From Acanthosoma haemorrhoidale (Eukaryota > Arthropoda > Insecta > Hemiptera > Acanthosomatidae): a stretch of DNA of 64,000 bases. Both the position numbers and the translations under genes were made by a program. Below are positions 47,458-60,179 of the stretch, piece after piece. Position 1 is the stretch's first letter; each line of letters starts with the position of its first letter. The DNA lies in assembly GCA_930367205.1 (NCBI GenBank), contig OV884012.1, positions 35,789,520 to 35,853,519 of the forward strand, given 5' to 3'. Under the pieces are notes generated by a model. It was not told the origin of the DNA. It did no database searches and worked only from the letters and a program-made list of their open reading frames with translations.

Positions 47458-49766
47458 GGTTGAGTACACAAGAGGGTTAAACGCTAGTCATTATATTTTT
47501 TAATTATATTAGGGAAAAAATTATGTTGTAGATTATAAAACAATAACGACAACATATTTACACTAGTAGATCCAAAGATCAGTGGCCCGCCATTGTTTTT
47601 TCTTCTACTGAGTAAACTCTCAAGCGTAGCAATTTATTGTTTACTAGATGTACTTTGTCGGGCCATATACCGTTACTAGTTAATTTCGACGCAAACAGTT
47701 TGAATCTTGTTGAGGCTCTGTTCAACTGTTGGTATTTATTTGTACGTACATCGTAGCCCAGCTTGTTAGATAATGAAATCGTGAGTGACGTTTAATCTAT
47801 TTTACCGATAAATTTTATTAATATGAATTAATATGTAAATTTGATCTTCTGCACATTTTATCTAATTACAACTAGATTATAAACTTCAGTCACGTCTGCC
47901 GTGTCACGACTCCAACAATTGCAGCTGCTAATTAATCGATAATTCACACTGAAATCAACTACAAAGGGCTGCCACAAAAGTGACTTCATGCCAACTAATA
48001 AGACGGTATATGTAATGCCTACTGTTTATATTTAAGAGCAGTATATATACTTGGCAATAAATCTAGAGATAAAAAAAGGAGAGTGATAAATTCTACTAAG
48101 AAATATCCATTGGTTTTGTGAGACACCAATTTTTCTTCACGATGAAAAATTAATAAAATATGACTGTCACGGTGCAGAGTGCTGTGATCTAAAAACCACA
48201 TACAGAATTTCCATCCGTTCTGGCAGGAAGTACAAGTGGTTTTGAATTGACTATATCCGACTAGAAAAGGTTAATACAGTGGTGACAGAAAGAGAACTTT
48301 TTTTTAACGTTTCCGGTTTAAATCTTCAGCAATGATTTATGTATCCAGAGTTGGTGTGACGTGGAAGGAAAAATTGCTCCAGCCATCAACAAAAAAAAAA
48401 AAGTGACCCAGGCTCGATAAGTGTAACGTGGAACAATTTTTTCAAAAACGCAAAAAATAAAATCAAAGAAAAAACTTTATTGCTTCATGATGTCCAAGAG
48501 TGGAGCCGTATTATATTAATAATTTTGCAGTATAAGCGACAGAGTCACCGGTCCTGTGACTGATCGACGGCATGAGACAATGAAACCGGTTGTCCGACTC
48601 AATGGAGCAAAAACACTTAGCTTCAATTATATTAGCTACTCAGTATCTAGTCAAGCCGCACCTTCTTGAGGCCATCAAAGGCCGGAGCTATAGCCTCATA
48701 GCTCGCCAGCTGAACCTTATGGGTGAGCGTAATGATGGCTATAATCGTTTAAATATTATCGTGACTGATGATAAGTCATCCTGATTCAACCATCACATCG
48801 TTATTTATGGTTATGTATTAATAATTATATTAACCAAATAAATTGTCTCTCCGTACTTTGCATAAAAATTCAAAATTTGTGATGTTTAGTACAATTAAGG
48901 GTTGCCTATGAAAAATTTCCACCATTTTTTAGAGTAGTTTTTAATAAATATTGCTGTCTGACGGCAACGTATAAATTTACCAAAAATAAATAATGAATCT
49001 ATTGGTCTTCCCAGAAAATATTTTACTTTAAACCAATGCTTCCAGCAGTCACATGAATGTAGATAACTAAATTTGAAGCTATCAAGAAATATTAAAGACA
49101 ATTAACTTTATTATTATTTTTAATAAAGATCATAAATTCAGAAATTGTAGACAATATTATAATGATTGATTCTGATTTATTAAAATAGTAATGTTAATCC
49201 CTCATTCTATTGTAATAAATATTGCCTACACTATGTACTAGATGTAGCTGTTAAGAAGTCATGAGTTAGTCATAAAACATTATTTTATTAAATCTAATGA
49301 GTCTCAAGAGTTTTTAATCTTTACAAATGGTTGATATGAGGATTATTTAGGGAAAAAATAAATGAAGACACAAGTTGTACCTCAGTGTAGGAAAAATTCT
49401 GGGACGCTCAACAATTTTTGTCATACATGTTGTTTTTTCTCCAGAGAAAAGCATTGTATTTGTTTTTTTTATTGGTGTATTCCCGTGTTCTGATTGAAAA
49501 CATTATGAGACATTAAATATTACGGAGAAGAAAATCTTGCCCGGCATTAAATAATCAATTCCCAAAAGCTCATCCCCAGAAATCATCCCCCCACAATTGT
49601 TCAGGATCCTAAAAAAATATTCTGAGCATAAGATGGGTTTTATTATTTTATTTATTCTAGTAAAAAAATATGAATACATTTACAAGGGCTGGTTGTGGGT
49701 TCTATAATCACAGGTAAAAAAAACAAAATTAAAAAATAATGAACTGAACTTAATTTTAGTTATAAA
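46546..49766. other. unannotated stretch with a CTA microsatellite
   Basis: No gene is supported. A 139-codon frame (46824-47243, minus) has no motif. A frame at 48590-48784 (plus) also has none. The only clear feature is the trinucleotide array listed separately. Confidence 0.45.
47418..47457. repeat. CTA/ACT microsatellite
   Basis: About 13 tandem CTA units with one CGA interruption near the start. Confidence 0.95.
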
Positions 49767-51024
49767 TAGGTTGGCCAAAAAGTTTTTAAGCGAAAATAAG
49801 ACACAACTTTTAAACACAAAGCGATTTATTCAATCAATGATATAATTGCCGTTTTGTTCTAGTATCTTCTGCCATCTCATGGGTAGATTCATAATTCCAT
49901 GCTCAAAGAATTTCCTGTCATTACTGTCAAACAAATTTTCCAAGTTGATTTTTACATCTTCTTCAGAGTTGAAGGTCTGTCCATTCAATGAGTTTTTAAG
50001 AGACCGAAACAGGTGGAAGTCTGAAGGTGCAAGGTCGGGTGAATTCGGAGGGTGCAGCAAAACTTTCCAGCCAAGCTCCAGTAACTTCTGCCGTGTCTGC
50101 AAAGAAGTGTGGGTCTGGCATTGTCGTGATGGAAGACAATACCCTTACAATTGGCTAGTTCTGGACGCTTCTGGTGGATCGGTGCATTTAATTTGTCCAG
50201 CTGGTCACAGTACACATCCGAATTGATGGTCCTGTTCGTGGGAAGAAGTTCGTAAAAGACAACAACACCTCCAATCCCACCAAATCGAGAGCATAACCTT
50301 CTTTGGGTGAAGTCCTGCTTTGGGGGTTGTTTGTGGTGATTCGCCGCGCTTCCGCCATGAGCGTTTGCGCTCCACATTGTTATAGACGATCCACTTTTCA
50401 CCCCCTGTCATCATTCTCTTCAAAAAAGGATCGTTTCCGCAACGAATCGCAGATGGAAATCCTTTGGGTGAGGTTAGCCTCACCAAGTTGATGGGTAACC
50501 CAAACATCGAGCCTGCTCACGTAGCCAAGTTAATGCAGATGGTTTTCAACACTCGATTTGGATATTTTGAGGATAACTGCGATCTCCCTAGTTGTATAAC
50601 GGGGATTGGTGTCGACTAATCACTTTTTCGCTGTTAGTCTCAGTTGGCCGGCCAGAGCGAGGTGCATCTTGAACCAAACAATTTCCCGATCGAAATCTTG
50701 AAAACCACTTCTGGCACAGACGTTCTGTAACAGGATCCTCTCCGTATACAGCGCATATCTTCCTGCAAGTTCCCACTGCTTTCTTGCCTTTTTTTAAATA
50801 AAAAAGCATGAGGTGTCGATAATGCTCGTTTTGGTTTTCCATTTTCAGGATGATCCCAAACACACAAAATACAATCAGTCTCGTCGGAATTTCGCGTCAA
50901 ACTACGTTGAAGTGTCTAGTATCTGACGAGAGCGCACTCGCAAGGGACGGACTGAAGTTAGCTACGTATTAGACTGCTTGAAGTTTCGTGACTACAAAAA
51001 CCGAACGGACTTTTTGGCCATATA
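49767..51024 (-). mobile_element. mariner transposon, inactive
   Basis: About 1.26 kb, close to the usual 1.3 kb of mariners. The ends share GGCCAAAAAGT: the left reads TAGGTTGGCCAAAAAGTTTTT from 49767, and the right, on the complement, TATATGGCCAAAAAGTCCG from 51024. TA dinucleotides stand at both borders, as expected from TA target-site insertion. The terminal repeats differ by two bases in length. One transposase gene on the minus strand fills the interior and is broken. Confidence 0.93.
49830..50863 (-). pseudogene. mariner transposase (DD34D), frameshifted, first Asp lost
   Basis: The start is the ATG of MENQNEHYRHLMLFYLKKGK near 50840. The helix-turn-helix part includes KICAVYGE and DAPRSGRP. 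The frame changes near 50620, 50435, 50270 and 50105, and a TAA interrupts the HLxQLGYV block near 50535. The first catalytic motif is normally TGDEKWI but reads TGGEKWI here (near 50390). The second (HHDNARP) and third (SPDLAPSD) aspartates are intact. The C-terminus GNYIID is complete at 49830. Loss of the first aspartate alone would abolish DNA cleavage, so the element could at most be mobilised by another source. Confidence 0.93.
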
Positions 51025-52477
51025 TCACTTACATTATAAATAAATATGACAATGGATTAGTCTATAGAAATTAAATGGGGGGAAATAAGGGTATCAGGTG
51101 TGCTCAGCTCATGAGTAAAACGAGAGAATTGAAATAAAAAAATATTACCTTATGTTTCGTAACGGTTGCAATGGAGCTGTTCTAGGGAAGAGGAATATGA
51201 TGAATATATGAAAGATATTTGGGTAGGATGCTTAAAAACTCTAATATAGTGTGATAGGGGGCACCCGAAGCAACAAAAATGTGCCCACTTGATACCAGCA
51301 TTCAGCCACACACTCGAAGTAAGCAGCGAATCAGAACTAGTGTCATAATGATTATCAGGAAGGCATATACAATATTTATTACAAGGTATCAACAGCTGCA
51401 AGAACAATTGAAAACTGGACTGGACCAGTCTTCAACTGTTTCATTGATACGTCATTTACGAGTAATTTGTTCGATTGATTCTATCCCATGCCAAATAAGA
51501 CAGTTCTATTCTGGTCTTTGTTGTGTCAGACTGACCTATGATTGAATAATAGATGTGTATTGATGATAATTGTGATTTTCACTTTGAACTTTTCAATTGC
51601 AGCTATATCATTCTTAAAGGTCAAAGGTCTGTCACTTATTTATAACATCAGATGTCTTAGTTCACTGGGATCTAATAAGTATATTTCCTTTGAGGCTGAC
51701 AGCTCAGGTGTGGTCATTAAGATGTCATAATTTTCTGGATCAAATAGAAATTAATTTTTACTTAATGCTTTAACAGTTTATAAGAAATACTCCAAAGCAC
51801 AAAATAAGACTGGAAAATGGGCCTCTACACTATCTACAGTACTGTGGCTTTGTAATTTATTGACGATGATCTGAAATAGATTTCCTTGGATCTGCGACAA
51901 TCGGCCGAACCTCTAACATTAAACTGAGCATCAAAAATCAATAATGTAGCGTCAAATCATCTTTATCACACAGCAAATTAATATTATTTTTAATACATAC
52001 AAAACACTATTGCAAGAAATAGACTTTATAGGCACGAAAACCTCAGGATATAAAATTTTATCAAGCATTCTTAACTGCAGGGTTGCTTTTTGCTATTTGT
52101 AATACTATTCGTCAATTACACGAACTGCTAAATAATAACTCAAAAGACATATCGTTATACAAATATATCTATGGTACATTGAAACTAAGAGCATCACTAT
52201 TCTATAAATAACGATAATGACTGATTTCCTTCAATATACTTTAACTTCTCAAATGGTGTCGTATTCGCCTAACTATAACATTTGCACATATCTTGATTTG
52301 CTTTCTTAATCTTTGTATTTGATGGATGAGCAATTAATTTGAATGAACAATTATGATTGATAAAAAAATGATGATTAGTACTTTAGATTTAGTTGTACAG
52401 CAACGTATTTAGTGTGTATGTTATTGACCACATTTTTTTTATAGTAATTAGCATTAATGAGTATATAAAATGTGTTT
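51025..52477. other. no recognisable feature
   Basis: AT-rich. Short frames at 51150-51407, 51279-51545 and 51542-51730 lack motifs. Confidence 0.5.
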
Positions 52478-52956
52478 GTTTTTTTTCATAGCCCCTCTAA
52501 ATTTACAGACAATTACATATAATTATAATTCCTCAGGCGAATCTATTTACAAATTATTTTGTATTTCCTGTAGCATCACTACATTATATACAGGTTTTGT
52601 TATTTTATAGAAATTTTACAAGTATAACGATATACATTATACGTAACTGGACTAAACTGACTAACCTTTTTGATCAACCTTAAAACTAACTTACATACTA
52701 ATTCTTATCCTAATTTTTCCCCGACAGTCTGTTGCCATCGATGCAGGAGGGGTGGTGGGGTCATAGTGTTAAACACTGGGTTTGTCAGGTGCTGCAACGA
52801 GTCAAAAAACTTAATGTGTCTCCGGCGGATGAACTCACCCACCGACGGCACACCAAGCAACGGGTGCAGGTCAGCGTTCTTCAACCTCTCGAAAGAGGTA
52901 TGTCGGACCACTTTTCGCATGATCCCATTCTGGAAGTGTTGGAGACATTTTTGGAG
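52478..52956 (-). mobile_element. second LINE family, 3' fragment, copy 3
   Basis: The T-rich start (52479-52488) and 3' UTR match copies at 21855 and 60180 closely. The frame 52705-52920 (minus) encodes the intact C-terminus with TSFERLKNADLHPLLGVPSV, FIRRRHIKFFDSLQHLTN and WQQTVGEKLG. It breaks off about at 52956, a very short 5'-truncated insertion. About 40 bases of 3' UTR around GATGGGGCTCACC are missing relative to the others. Confidence 0.86.
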
Positions 52957-54104
52957 AGAAAATGTTTAACATTGTATTATTTGATTTTCTAGAAGTTGTA
53001 ATTTGTTTTATTTTTGGGATTCTAAGAATCCTCTTATATAGAATAAACCAAAAAGGTTTATGTTTGTATTCCTTCGCTTTATAATTTAGTTACTTATATT
53101 AGCCGTTATATTATAAATTTTTTTAGCCACAAACCACTGAATTAAATTCTATATTTTATTCAGGAATTTTATTAAGATATATTAGCATTACTAACGATAT
53201 AATGTAAGGCCAAATCTAAGATGACAATCTGAGATGTGATGGAATAAAACATCGACAGTTTTTTAAGAAAAAAGTTGTTGATATGATGTATTTAATACCA
53301 AACAACACTTCACTTTCTACTAAACGAAAATGTGGCTGGGCACTGATCTTAAATAAATAGCTCCAAATCGCATGGTAGAAACACCTATCTAAATGAAAAT
53401 AGGGAAAATTTCCCTGTCACTCAATGATCCAACCTAATCCTCCTCTTCGGATCTTAGCGATCATTCCGGTACAAGGAGATTCTCAGGGAGGTAGCTCAGT
53501 CAGCATGTTTCCTTTTTGAACTTAGGCGGGTTATGTCGATGCTTACTAACCCGTCAACAGTTAGTTGGTCAGGGGCATGGCCACAACAATCGCCTAAACA
53601 GTTACAGAGAGCCACATATAATTGATTGAATACATTCGAATGTGCTGTGGGTAAATATTCCCACTATTCGGGAATAATTATTATTATTAGAATAATTATT
53701 ACCTGGCTTGAGAAACTCATATGCATGGCATTCAGAAAATATTTTGTATGACTAGTTGAACAGCAAAAAGCTTGTGTCGGGGTTTAAATTGACAAGAACG
53801 TGCCCTTTTCTTTCCCGGCCTACATATGATGTGTCGGAGCCATAATTATTTATAATTTATTCCTTTCTCTTTGTAATTTCGTTGTTCAAAAGTTATTATT
53901 GCATTGATTCAGAGATCAATCGTTTAAAAAAGTCTAAATCAGATATTAAGCTCTATTATTTTGAATTTAATTTTTCTTAAACCTACATACTAATAAAGTT
54001 AAATATTTTTGTTGATGTAAGTTACATGAATTTGTTATGGTGGACTTTATCATAGCACAAAAAAAGATAGTAGGTGTAGCAATATAAATAAAACTGTATC
54101 AAGG
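52957..54104. other. no recognisable feature
   Basis: AT-rich DNA with a GC-richer patch at 53430-53600 that is not recognised. Confidence 0.5.
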
Positions 54105-54868
54105 TGTAGTGACTAAACTACATAAGTGTTAAATCACCCTATACTCTGGTGCAACTAATGTATTATAATATAAATGCAAATCTTTGTAAACTTCTTGTAA
54201 TAAATCATAGAGAGGTCGGTAGTCGAAACATGTAACAGAGGGTCGAAGGACAGCAATAAAACCTGAGAGGGTAAGCCACCTGCCACTAATAAAATAGACC
54301 AGGGCAGACCTTCAGTCTCTTTCCGGCGGTCATAAAATCTAAAAGCCATGCCAATAAACAGTTCTTTAGGGGACGAGGGGCACGTACTCGGCGCAGGTGT
54401 GACATCATAAGCATACCCCGTTCAAGCTAGGCTCCTCCTTCCGGTAGGAAGGGGAAGTAATGTTTAAAATCAAGGAGTTTCGCCCTGTAGAGACACTCTT
54501 CTCCAGTCTCTGCATCTAGACAGTCGCGATACTCCAGGGCCCTGGGGCCCTGGAATCTTCTACTAGTCTACTCTTTCTCTGCCACACCTCTGCGCCGTCC
54601 TTGTCTCACAGCCTCTAGCAGACCTCTGACGACTTGTACTATTACGCTGCCGATCTCCCACCCGAACTCTGAAAACTGGTCTTATTCTTTATGAACCTCT
54701 GAACCTCTCTCCTGAGTACAGTGTATTGTCGGGATACATCCCTATCAATAAATGGAGTCAGATATTAACGCCTACATGAAACATGGTCCATGTTATTAAC
54801 TACAACAATCCGCACTTGTCACCAGGGCTAGAGTGATTAGGCACTCCCCTAGAGACGCCTCCCCTACA
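54105..54868 (-). mobile_element. solo LTR, TGTCGGGGG family, copy 5
   Basis: A 764-bp element with both ends: the minus strand starts TGTAGGGGAGGCGTC at 54868 and ends at 54105 (TGTAGTGAC on the plus strand). Flanks are CAAGG (54100-54104) and CGAGG (54869-54873), a 5-bp duplication with one difference. The GC palindrome region CCAGGGCCCTGGGGCCCTGG lies at 54533-54552. Confidence 0.88.
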
Positions 54869-55356
54869 CGAGGTATAAACGAAAGTTGAGCTAAAATATA
54901 CCACGTATTCACTGAAAATAAATAGACTCTTTACTCCTACAAAGAGCACACAAAGGCTATTGATGAATCGTGGCGAACGACCATTATCAGTCTCCAACCA
55001 TCTATTGGCAGTTTGATTCGTTCATTCTATCTTGCAATCAGTGGCTCAAATCATGTCTCAATTTGATATATTATTAGGTTCACCAAAATATATTTGTATT
55101 ATATTATTCATGTCAATTTGTATTGTATCAGATATGCAAAACATCCTTATATCATAGCATATTCTCCATTTAGAAAATAAACAAACACCATCACGATTCT
55201 AATTATTTTTATTGATTATATTTCATATGGATATATACATAGCATACATATTTTCGTGCATTTTGACAAATACATTAAAAATTGATTTACTGTAAAATAT
55301 TTCTTCTATACTGTACATGTTTAAATTTATTTAAAACATTTTTACACGTATTTCAG

Positions 55357-55537
55357 TTTTACACTGATGGATATAAATGGAAGTACAAGCAGAAATAGAA
55401 AAAAATTCAAAACCCAAAACTAGATTTACAAAATGGAAGCAGAACGTTAAAGCTGTGTTGCAAATACCAGTCCAAGCGGTACTCGCACTATTTAGACAAG
55501 TATGCAGGATATTGAATTTTATGACGATCTATTCCAG
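55357..55537 (+). CDS. possible first coding exon of an unrecognised host gene
   Basis: An acceptor-like CGTATTTCAG ends at 55356. A short leader and ATAAATGG then start a 53-codon segment (MEVQAEIEKNSKPKTRF), ending at CCAG|GTTATT at 55537. The peptide has a lysine-rich start and an amphipathic or hydrophobic stretch (VLQIPVQAVLALFRQV). If joined from 55537 to 57381, the frame stays open through the ATG of the next exon and to its donor. The donor GTTATT is weak. The unspliced frame continues to 55664 with very hydrophobic, AT-driven residues, which argues that real coding ends near 55537. Function unknown. Confidence 0.33.
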
Positions 55538-57380
55538 GTTATTACAATTATCTTTTAATTACTTTTTTTTTATTTCGGTATTTTCTACTGTAAATATTTT
55601 TCCATTATTTCAATATTTCCTCAAATGGATTTTTATCTTCACCTTATCCATTTTTTCTTATTGATATTTCAATTTATTATCGAATAATGTACAGCGCACT
55701 TTAAAGCTAATGCCTCTATTAATAATTACTAGTTGCGATATATCAACCAGGTGGTGAAGGTTTTAGTAATTAATGGTGAAAGAGAAAAAAAAGTAGCGAC
55801 ATCTGGTGCCCCCAAATTTGGGACAAGAAACAGAAGATAAACAATTGTTTGTTTTAAAAAAAATTATTAGGTTTGCCTTGAAAAGTCCAGACTATGCTAT
55901 ATAGTTGGAAACGGATATTAAAGCATTTTTTCTCCAATACATTAAGATTAGACCACGATCTTCAAGATGGGGAGACGTTGGAATGATTTTGTGAGCGTCC
56001 TCGCGGATCAAAGGATATGAAATAAAACACATTGGAGATGTGTGAGGAATGTTAGCTCGCCGTTCGGTTACCAAAACCAGTACCAGATTTGTGAAAAATA
56101 TTAATAAACTTTGGGTCCAAGATTTTAAAAATCTAATAAAGTTGAATTGAATTATTAAAGATAATTCCAAAACAACAGTACTGTATTGTTAAGTAATGAA
56201 GTCAAAGCGGAAATTATGAAAAATACGAAATTCCACTTAATTCACTGTGGTCTAAACTTTGATTAGTAAAATCTGTAATGGTGACACTGGCCATTACAAT
56301 CACCGTTGAAAAGAAGAACTGAAATAGTAAATCTAAATTACTCCTTTAAAAGAGAGGAGGGGTATTATTATGCACAATTTATAACCTAGAACAGATCGGT
56401 GACGCCTATCATTTTATTGTCATCTGCTCTGTGAAGTTTAAAATATTCAAAATTCACCTATCGCATGAATGGAAAAAAATTATCTATGTGGTTGGCGTAC
56501 AAAAATATTGAAAGTTTTAAATAAAAGCACTGCCCTGCATTTCTTCAATGTAGCAATAATATAAATTAAAAAATATAAAAAAAATTTTAATACTATAAAC
56601 AGGAATTTGATTTGTAGGTTTTTGTGTGTAGGACTTTTTGACTTACTTATATGATTTTTATAAGATGAGTTTTTTTAAAGAATTAAATTAAACATTAATG
56701 TATTGTGGATTAAAATGTAATAGTACAATATATATATATATATGCAATATGTAAATAATGTGATAGCTAAGGCCTAACATTATTATTTATACAGAAGCAG
56801 TTTGTCTATTGGATAATTCTAAATACAGTATTGTTGTATATGACATTGCATAGTAAACTTCCATAATTCTCTGGTGTTGCCATGGATAGTTTAGTCAATT
56901 TTTTCGTTTTTCATTGTAACATTTTAACGGTTTAACATTTGTTTTATCAAGTATAAATCGTGAGTATTTCTATTGGCTACACTTCAAATCTAACGGTTAC
57001 AGTTGTCGATACAATTTAATCTGAAATTTCTCATAAATTAATCACTTTTAATGTGCCCATTAATGTTAAGCAGAAGTAACACTTTGGGGCTTCATATTTT
57101 TTAGAAAAATGTGCAAACAAAAATTGTAGCTTTTCCGTTGAGGAGGCAAAGAATGAAAATAAAATAGTCAAATCGCGGAATTTTCGCCTGTTTTTTTTTT
57201 TTTTTTGCAAAAACGAATTGGAATATAGAAATAATCTTAAAGGCATTGTGAATTAACCAATGTACCAAATTAGTCCCGAAAAGACATCAACTATGTCACT
57301 CGGTAAGAGAGAAAATACAAACTATATATATGTTGAGTTATAGATATGATATGTGATATTTTGGTATATCTTTTTTGCAG

Positions 57381-57496
57381 CTTTTGGGATGGAGGTAACG
57401 TGAAAATGGATAAAAATAACCGCAGGAGTTCCTCCGGGAGCATCAAGAATAACAGAGTGACCGCTATTAGCAGTCCAGACTACGTAAACAACAAAG
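57381..57496 (+). CDS. probable internal or first coding exon, unrecognised host gene
   Basis: A strong acceptor (TATATCTTTTTTGCAG ending at 57380) and a consensus donor (AAAG|GTAAGT at 57496/57497) bracket 116 bases that are GC-richer than their flanks. One frame is open throughout and contains an ATG at 57406 followed by 29 codons (MDKNNRRSSSGSIKNN...SSPDYVNNK), leaving phase 1 at the donor. Upstream of the ATG the same frame reads FWDGGNVK, so the exon could be internal or could carry the start. The Ser/Asn/Arg-rich peptide looks like a disordered N-terminus. I do not recognise the family. Confidence 0.52.
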
Positions 57497-60179
57497 GTAA
57501 GTCAAGGATTTTTTGAAATATTTTATAAACTTATTACATGAAATGATGATGTATTATCGATAAAAAAAGGTATTAATATCAAATATATATATACACATTT
57601 TAACGCATCTCTATTATTATTTGTCTTGTGAAAAGTGTGGTTTTAACCGTGTGGGCTTGGCTTTTTTTAATTGTACCTTTTACACTCTGCCGAAACGTCT
57701 TTGTTGGAATCAATGTCGCCAATAAGTTTGTGAATGTATGTTACCAATTACTTTTGGTGTATCTGAAAGCTCCTGAGAAAATAAGGTGCATTAAGTAGCA
57801 AAGGTAAACTGACTAGAATTGTTTTGTATAAAGATACTGATCCATGGATCAACGAGGAAGAATTGATACTAGGATCTGGTATTTTTTATCAATGCTTCAA
57901 AGATTATTGATAACATTTATTATTATTGATTAAAATTGTATGACAATAGTATATTTTTCATTAGAAAAGTGAATAAACAATATCAAGATATGTCAAAAGG
58001 GGCGCTTGAGACTCATAAATGATTGTGAATAGAACTACTATATATTTTTAACAAATAGTACTTTTATATTTTGTCTGTTAAACTATCAACAGTCAGTGAA
58101 AATATTCTTCAAAAACAATTTAAAAAAATGAAAATAGCTTATTGAATCTGGAAAATTTAAATCGGATCGAAGCGTGCCTGTATATATCCTTAACTATGTA
58201 CAAATTCACAAATAATTACTTTGACTTGTTCAAAATAAGGTGACCGATTCGGATGTCTCAAATTTAAGGTCCGTATCTTTCTCTCAGGAAGGATTCACGG
58301 CTTGGTGTGACAAGCCGATGACTCCACACACGGAACCTAAAATACGGAGTTATAGAGTCACCTCACAAACTATCCAAACGTAATTTTCTTACTCGCAGGA
58401 GCAAAAATTTAAACTATATTTTAACTTATAGGCCCCACTAACGTTGTTTCGAAAAGTACAATAGTTACCATCAGCTCTAACCCTTGAGAATGACGGGTTA
58501 TTCAGTCAGATAGAAATCAGTACAGGTGTTTTATTTCTTAATTAATAGTTTCGGGCCTCAATTCCAAAGTCAATAATGGTTTTCTCATTTCTCATCTCTA
58601 AGAATGATAACTAGGAAAAGATTTCAATAGAGCGGTGTAACAAAATCCAAAGAGATTAAATTTCGAATACCTCTATTAGGAAGGTGATCACAGAGCGAGG
58701 GCCGAGCATCCATTAATTAAGTCCGCAGTTGATTCTCATTAGTCCTATAACTAACTATTTGTAGGGCCCATTCATTTTTATTTTAATTACGGATCCTAAT
58801 ATTTTCTAACCGAGCTAATAAATTACTTCAGGAATTATAACCGTATCCGTTTCATTGTTGATGTATAAGGCTTGTAAAAAGATTTAAAATGTGAACAGTT
58901 TTGTAAGCAATTATTGTGACTCTCCGGCCAAAATACTTAAAACTTAAAATTATTTGTATGGAAAATCTATTACTATTTACTATAAGAAGGACAACGAAAC
59001 ATGGACTTGATAGATGTGTTAAACGTTTGTATGAGATTCAAAATAGGACATTCACAGAAATCTTAAAGAGAAATAGTTTGATGTAAAATTACATTATGAA
59101 AATAAAAGCCTTCCATTTTTTTGTTTACTTGTCACAAGTTTCGAGTGGTCTTGAATCGGAATGAAACATAAGTACCTAGAGTGTAACTATATACATAAAA
59201 ACTCCGATTTATACGGCTAACAAACTACAGCCCATAGTAATGGATTTTTGAAGAGCTGTGGTAAATCTTGATTGAAATATTTGCCAAACGCAACTATTAG
59301 GCGCCATACTCCTAAAATAGAAACCTACAGAAAACCTGTTTTATAAAATTGTGTAATAAATATAAATAATAAATTATAAAGTTGAAATAGCTGCTTTCAG
59401 CACATTCTACTGGCAAGGAGGAAACGGTACGACTGGCAAAGAAGTGGATGGGCGTTTTGGGCGTAGGTATGGCTGCTGGAGGATTGAGAAAAGAAAATTG
59501 ACTAGCCATGAGTGCATGTTGGGCCATTGTGTTGGGCAACGACATAGAAATGTCGTAAAAATGGTTTATATGTGTAGTGTGAGAAAACGCGCCATCAAAA
59601 ATTGTGTTTATTTAATGATTTACGTGGAGTAAAACAATAATGAATATTGGTTTTATTGTCAACCAATGTGTGCCGTCTTCCTGGAAAGAATGGTTATGAT
59701 AGTTTATGGTTATACTAATTGAATCTTTTTATTGTGAACTGCAGAACACATAAATGAGCACTTAAAATATTCTTACCTTTAATGTGTACCGTTGTAAACT
59801 TATGCTGTCTCTCAGGTGAAATCTACATGGTGGTGGCTCTATCTGGTCCTAGGTCAGTAGGTTCACTATATGGTGCTTAATAATGGCTCTTAGAGGAAGA
59901 GAGGCGTAACAAGTCAGAAGCGCCACGGTTGATACCTGCAACCTAGCCACTGATAAAAAGAGGATATCAGATGTCTGAAGATATTTCCAGGAGAAATTCA
60001 TGAAGGCGGATATACACAGAGCCGGCTTTCTGAAGAAGAATGAGAGAGATGGAGTACCCATAAGATATGGACGACACTATCTTGGAACAAGTGACTGAGA
60101 AAGCAGCAGACAGAGAGAAGCTGGGAAAGGCGGCAGGGTGAGGTGGGATAATAACTAAATAATAAGATATGGCGCTGGC
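57497..60179. other. probable intron/intergenic, no further exon found
   Basis: AT-rich. I looked for a downstream acceptor with an open phase-matched frame and found no convincing one. Frames at 59312-59545, 59444-59632 and 59849-60061 have no motifs. Confidence 0.4.
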
